A stretch of 8,535 nt of DNA from Dehalococcoidia bacterium UBA5627 (GTDB lineage Bacteria; Chloroflexota; Dehalococcoidia; Dehalococcoidales; UBA5627). Made by a program: the position numbers and the translations under genes. Numbering within the stretch: the first letter of the stretch is position 1; each line of letters starts with the position of its first letter. The stretch covers positions 1 to 8,535 of the forward strand of contig DIKD01000100.1 of the NCBI GenBank assembly GCA_002421585.1. The letters run 5' to 3'. The notes below the pieces were generated by a model, which saw only the letters and a list, made by a program, of their open reading frames with translations, searched no databases and was not told where the DNA came from. Shown piece by piece: positions 6,356 through 8,535 of this stretch.

Positions 6356-8137
6356 TTAACCCCCTGTTTGGCTGTTCAGAATAATTCTCTTATTCATAGG
6401 CAGCGTAAAGATAAACTTGCTTCCCTTCCCCAACTCGCTTTCTGCCCATATTTTACCGCCCTGCATCTCGATAAACTGCCTGCAGACAGCCAGCCCCAGA
6501 CCTGTACCGGCATATCCGGCAATTTGTGCCGGACCTACCTGGACAAAGCTGTCGAAGATAGCTTCCAGATTTTCCTTTACAATTCCGATACCTGTATCGG
6601 TTATCGAAAAGATATAATTATCCTTATCTGCAACTATTTCCAGTTCGATACCTCCTTCAGAGGTAAACTTGACCGCATTCCCGAGTATGTTCACTAACAC
6701 CTGCCTGATTTTGGCACGATCGGCATAAATATTGTCAATAGTGTTATCTATATTGTACGACATACTCAAACCCTTTCCTACCGCTAACGGCTGTACAGTC
6801 GTTATAACTTCATTAACTAAATTGGAGACCGCGAACACTTCGTAAGCCATTACTATCTTGCCCGCTTCGATTTTGGAGAGGTCGAGAAGCCCGTTTATAA
6901 GTTCCAATAGGATTTTGCCGTTGCTGTAAACAGCCAGCAAGTCCTGTTTCTGTTCCTCGTTGATTTCTCCATCCAGCCCATCATACATTAACTTGGTATA
7001 ACCGATTATTGAATTCAGCGGAGTTCTGAGTTCATGGCTCATATTAGCCAAAAACACCGATTTATGACGATTCACTTCCCGAAGATGGGCGTTGGCTTCT
7101 TCCAGTGCGTCTGTCTTTTCTTTCAATTCAATTGTACGCTCCTTCACCAGTTCCCCCAGCTTTCCATAGGATTGTCTTAAGTCTTCTTCCGCCTGCTTGC
7201 GCTTTAGGACCTCCTCGGTTAACTCCTTTGTTCTTGAATTTACCTGAGCCCGCAGATAATAATTACCCCCGAAAAGCAGAATAATTGCGAGTACAAACGC
7301 CAATGCAATCCAGGCAACCCATCCCGGGATGACTTCCCTCTCCTCAGTACCCTCGAACCACTTCTGCAGCAAATCGTAATAGGCGGAATCCGCATCCGAT
7401 TTTAGCCGGATAATGTTAGTATCAACTGCTTCGATAAGAGAGGGAGTTAATGCGCCACCCTTCGTGAATGCAAAAAACAGCTTTGAAGGAGCAAATATAA
7501 CTTGAGTTTTATCGATGTTGTAATCCTTCTCATGCAAATCACCGAAATCCTTGCTGACAACAGCGGCATCGGCATTTCCGTTATTCAAAGTTTCAAAAAC
7601 AGCCAGATAGCTGTCTTTTTCCGTAAAAGTACACTCTATACCGAATGAACTTGTTAGAGCCTTAATACCTTCCGGGCCTTCAACATTGACGCTTCCCTTT
7701 AAAACGGCAATTGTTTTACCGTCAAGGTCGAGTATAGATTGTACGAAAACCCCTTTAGCGGTATAGATTCGGGACCAGCTTACAACCAATACTTCATTGG
7801 CAAAATCGTAAAGCAGCCCCCTTTCATCGCTATAGGCGACATCGGGCATGATATCGATTTCTCCGTTTTCAAGCATCTGCAGGCATTCCTGCCAGTTGCC
7901 GTGAACCCATTCGATATTCCAGCCCTCTTCTTTTGCAATGTACTCTGTTATTTCAGCCCAGAAGCCGGTCGCCTTCCCATCTTTATCGGTGAATATTTTA
8001 GGAGCGTTTTCGTATACACCGACTCTGACCGTTAAAGGGTTTTCGATTGCAAAGGATTGTTCAGTCGATAAAGCGACAGGGGACAGGAAGACAAGCAAAA
8101 ACGTAAAACAAAGCAATAGAAAAAACAGCTTTTTCAT
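6356..8137 (-). CDS. Transmembrane histidine kinase with periplasmic SBP_bac_3-type sensor domain
   Basis: 593 residues. An N-terminal signal peptide (MKK followed by a long Leu/Phe/Val run, about 1-24) leads into an extracellular solute-binding domain of the polar-amino-acid family (about 36-265; VRVGVYENAPKIF, GFWAEI, GEIDIMPDVAYSDER). R106 in the SDER motif sits where family members usually bind the ligand carboxylate. One membrane helix (about 272-294), a charged coiled coil (about 298-358) and a kinase core follow: H368 in MSHELRTPLN, N-box N483/N487, DTGIGI at 514-519 and GTGLGLA at 544-550. It therefore likely senses an amino acid or similar small molecule outside the membrane and autophosphorylates inside. 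No receiver is fused, so the partner is in trans, most simply the receiver gene three bases downstream. It is the first gene of the operon. Its ATG is preceded by a G5 run (8148-8152) about 10 bases upstream, and an AGGA directly abuts the ATG. The ligand cannot be named from sequence. Confidence 0.95.
   Translation of the reverse strand: MKKLFFLLLCFTFLLVFLSPVALSTEQSFAIENPLTVRVGVYENAPKIFTDKDGKATGFWAEITEYIAKEEGWNIEWVHGNWQECLQMLENGEIDIMPDVAYSDERGLLYDFANEVLVVSWSRIYTAKGVFVQSILDLDGKTIAVLKGSVNVEGPEGIKALTSSFGIECTFTEKDSYLAVFETLNNGNADAAVVSKDFGDLHEKDYNIDKTQVIFAPSKLFFAFTKGGALTPSLIEAVDTNIIRLKSDADSAYYDLLQKWFEGTEEREVIPGWVAWIALAFVLAIILLFGGNYYLRAQVNSRTKELTEEVLKRKQAEEDLRQSYGKLGELVKERTIELKEKTDALEEANAHLREVNRHKSVFLANMSHELRTPLNSIIGYTKLMYDGLDGEINEEQKQDLLAVYSNGKILLELINGLLDLSKIEAGKIVMAYEVFAVSNLVNEVITTVQPLAVGKGLSMSYNIDNTIDNIYADRAKIRQVLVNILGNAVKFTSEGGIELEIVADKDNYIFSITDTGIGIVKENLEAIFDSFVQVGPAQIAGYAGTGLGLAVCRQFIEMQGGKIWAESELGKGSKFIFTLPMNKRIILNSQTGG
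6360..6364 (-). promoter_or_regulatory. G-run Shine-Dalgarno site for the stand-alone receiver gene
   Basis: GGGGG on the minus strand lies within the last codons of the kinase gene, 7 bases before the receiver ATG. Comparable G5-G6 runs precede the other two ATGs at 5920-5925 (7 bases) and 8148-8152 (10 bases), so a G-run seems to serve as the ribosome binding site in this locus. It would pair with CCUCC in 16S rRNA with one G-U pair. Confidence 0.6.
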
Positions 8138-8208
8138 TCCTACTTATCCCCCGGGCTTTGATGCACCTGTGAAGAAAGGATCGGAAATGCAAAAAATATA
8201 TATACTTG

Positions 8209-8237
8209 AAGTTACAATAGTTTATGCCTGATGTCAA
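8209..8237 (-). promoter_or_regulatory. Candidate promoter of the four-gene signalling operon
   Basis: On the minus strand a perfect -35 hexamer TTGACA (8237-8232) is followed after 17 bases by TAACTT (8214-8209), only three of six matches to the -10 consensus. Upstream of the -35 is a strongly AT-rich stretch (about 8241-8280) that could act as an UP element. Transcription would begin near 8202, giving a leader of about 65 bases. A strong -35 with a weak -10 is typical of promoters that need an activator, and a direct repeat overlaps both elements. A perfect TATAAT also occurs on this strand at 8319-8314 but lacks a convincing -35. Confidence 0.42.
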
Positions 8238-8243
8238 TAGTTT
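8215..8243. repeat. Pair of 9-base direct repeats in the operon promoter, possible regulator site
   Basis: CAATAGTTT (plus strand; AAACTATTG on the operon's strand) occurs at 8215-8223 and again at 8235-8243, a 20-base period or roughly two helical turns. The right copy covers most of the TTGACA hexamer and the left copy reaches the -10. A shorter copy of the core (CAATAG) occurs at 8284-8289. Spacing and position fit a binding site for a dimeric regulator. Chance is possible in AT-rich DNA. Confidence 0.4.
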
Positions 8244-8344
8244 TTTATAATATATGTCTATTAAATAAAAGAAATTCTGTTATCAATAGCGCTCAAATCG
8301 CTTCATCCCGTTTATTATAAGTTTAAGAGACTATTAAGTGGATT

Positions 8345-8378
8345 AACCGGATAAGCAAGCGAGAGCGGGTTTCCGGTT
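8345..8378. repeat. Inverted repeat AACCGG/CCGGTT upstream of the tRNA promoter
   Basis: AACCGG (8345-8350) and its complement CCGGTT (8373-8378) flank 22 bases, with the right arm overlapping the first bases of the tRNA -35 element. No T-run follows on either strand, so it does not look like an intrinsic terminator. It could be an operator or a chance match. Confidence 0.25.
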
Positions 8379-8405
8379 GCCAAAACATACCTTTGTTGCT
8401 ACAAT
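8377..8405 (+). promoter_or_regulatory. Sigma-70-type promoter for the tRNA-Arg gene
   Basis: TTGCCA (8377-8382, five of six matches to TTGACA) and TACAAT (8400-8405, five of six to TATAAT) are separated by exactly 17 bases. The expected transcription start is near 8412, giving a leader of about 48 bases before the tRNA, which would be removed by processing. This is the best promoter match on the plus strand in the intergenic region. It is a by-eye match with no experimental support. Confidence 0.62.
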
Positions 8406-8459
8406 TTCTCTGTTAGCGACATCAATATTTATCTGAAAGCTGTAAAGATTGTCCGATAT

Positions 8460-8535
8460 GCCCCTGTAGCTCAGTGGATAGAGCAGCGGTTTCCTAAACC
8501 GCGTGTCGTGAGTTCGACTCTCACCAGGGGTACCA
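8460..8535 (+). tRNA. tRNA-Arg (anticodon CCU)
   Basis: A complete 76-base cloverleaf. Acceptor 8460-8466 pairs with 8525-8531, with one G-U wobble at the first pair. The D arm has GCTC/GAGC around a GG-containing loop. The anticodon stem is GCGGT/ACCGC with loop TTCCTAA, placing anticodon CCT at 8493-8495, which reads AGG (Arg). The variable loop is 5 bases. The T arm is GTGAG-TTCGACT-CTCAC. Discriminator A8532 is followed by an encoded CCA that ends exactly at the window edge. The gene is divergent from the kinase operon. Confidence 0.97.

Larger units (their letters stand above)
8138..8459. other. Divergent intergenic region between operon and tRNA
   Basis: About 320 bases with no credible coding sequence on either strand. 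Contents: the operon leader and promoter (roughly 8138-8243), an AT-rich stretch (8241-8280), a third CAATAG core (8284-8289), the AACCGG/CCGGTT inverted repeat and the tRNA promoter. I find no riboswitch-like or terminator-like fold by eye. Confidence 0.7.

Noticed and set aside
8345..8378. Intrinsic terminator at the AACCGG/CCGGTT inverted repeat
   Set aside because: The loop is long (22 bases), the stem only six pairs, and no T-run follows on either strand.
8138..8535. tRNA-associated integration site or genomic island boundary
   Set aside because: No integrase gene, no duplicated tRNA 3' end and no visible change in composition. The tRNA 3' end coincides with the window edge, so the other side cannot be judged.

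Overview
The window holds a compact signal-transduction locus of four minus-strand genes, followed at the right edge by one plus-strand tRNA-Arg gene. I see no mobile element, CRISPR array, rRNA or pseudogene. Base composition is moderate (GC in the 40s by eye). The style (soluble kinases with long PAS arrays, a periplasmic-binding-protein kinase, an HD-GYP regulator, CCA encoded in the tRNA) suits an environmental, probably anaerobic bacterium. Dehalococcoidia-type Chloroflexota or a delta-proteobacterium-like lineage would both fit, but this is an impression of style and not a placement.

Layout in the direction of transcription (right to left). First comes a membrane histidine kinase with a secreted amino-acid-type solute-binding domain (8137-6356). 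Three bases after its stop is a stand-alone receiver protein (6352-5951). After 38 bases comes a 1611-residue soluble kinase with an N-terminal receiver, a GAF domain, eight consecutive PAS modules and a C-terminal HisKA/HATPase core (5912-1077). Overlapping its end is a receiver plus HD-GYP protein, a predicted cyclic-di-GMP phosphodiesterase (1093-59). Tight spacing, one overlap and Shine-Dalgarno sites lying in or next to upstream genes indicate one operon.

Inferred logic: the first kinase reads an extracellular small polar ligand. The second kinase reads cytoplasmic cues through GAF and PAS domains and can itself be gated through its own receiver. Three receivers are available as phosphate acceptors, and the only recognisable output is cyclic-di-GMP breakdown. 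No transcription factor, GGDEF cyclase or Hpt domain is present in the window.

Bases 8138-8459 contain no gene. They hold the operon's likely promoter, with a spaced 9-base direct repeat, and a separate good sigma-70-type promoter for the tRNA. Bases 1-58, downstream of the HD-GYP gene, show no hairpin with a T-run, so the operon may continue to the left.

The parts are all known families. The least ordinary aspects are the architecture (REC-GAF-PASx8-HK wired to HD-GYP), the in-frame DNA repeats between PAS modules, a Cys/His-containing last PAS domain, and the repeat element in the promoter.
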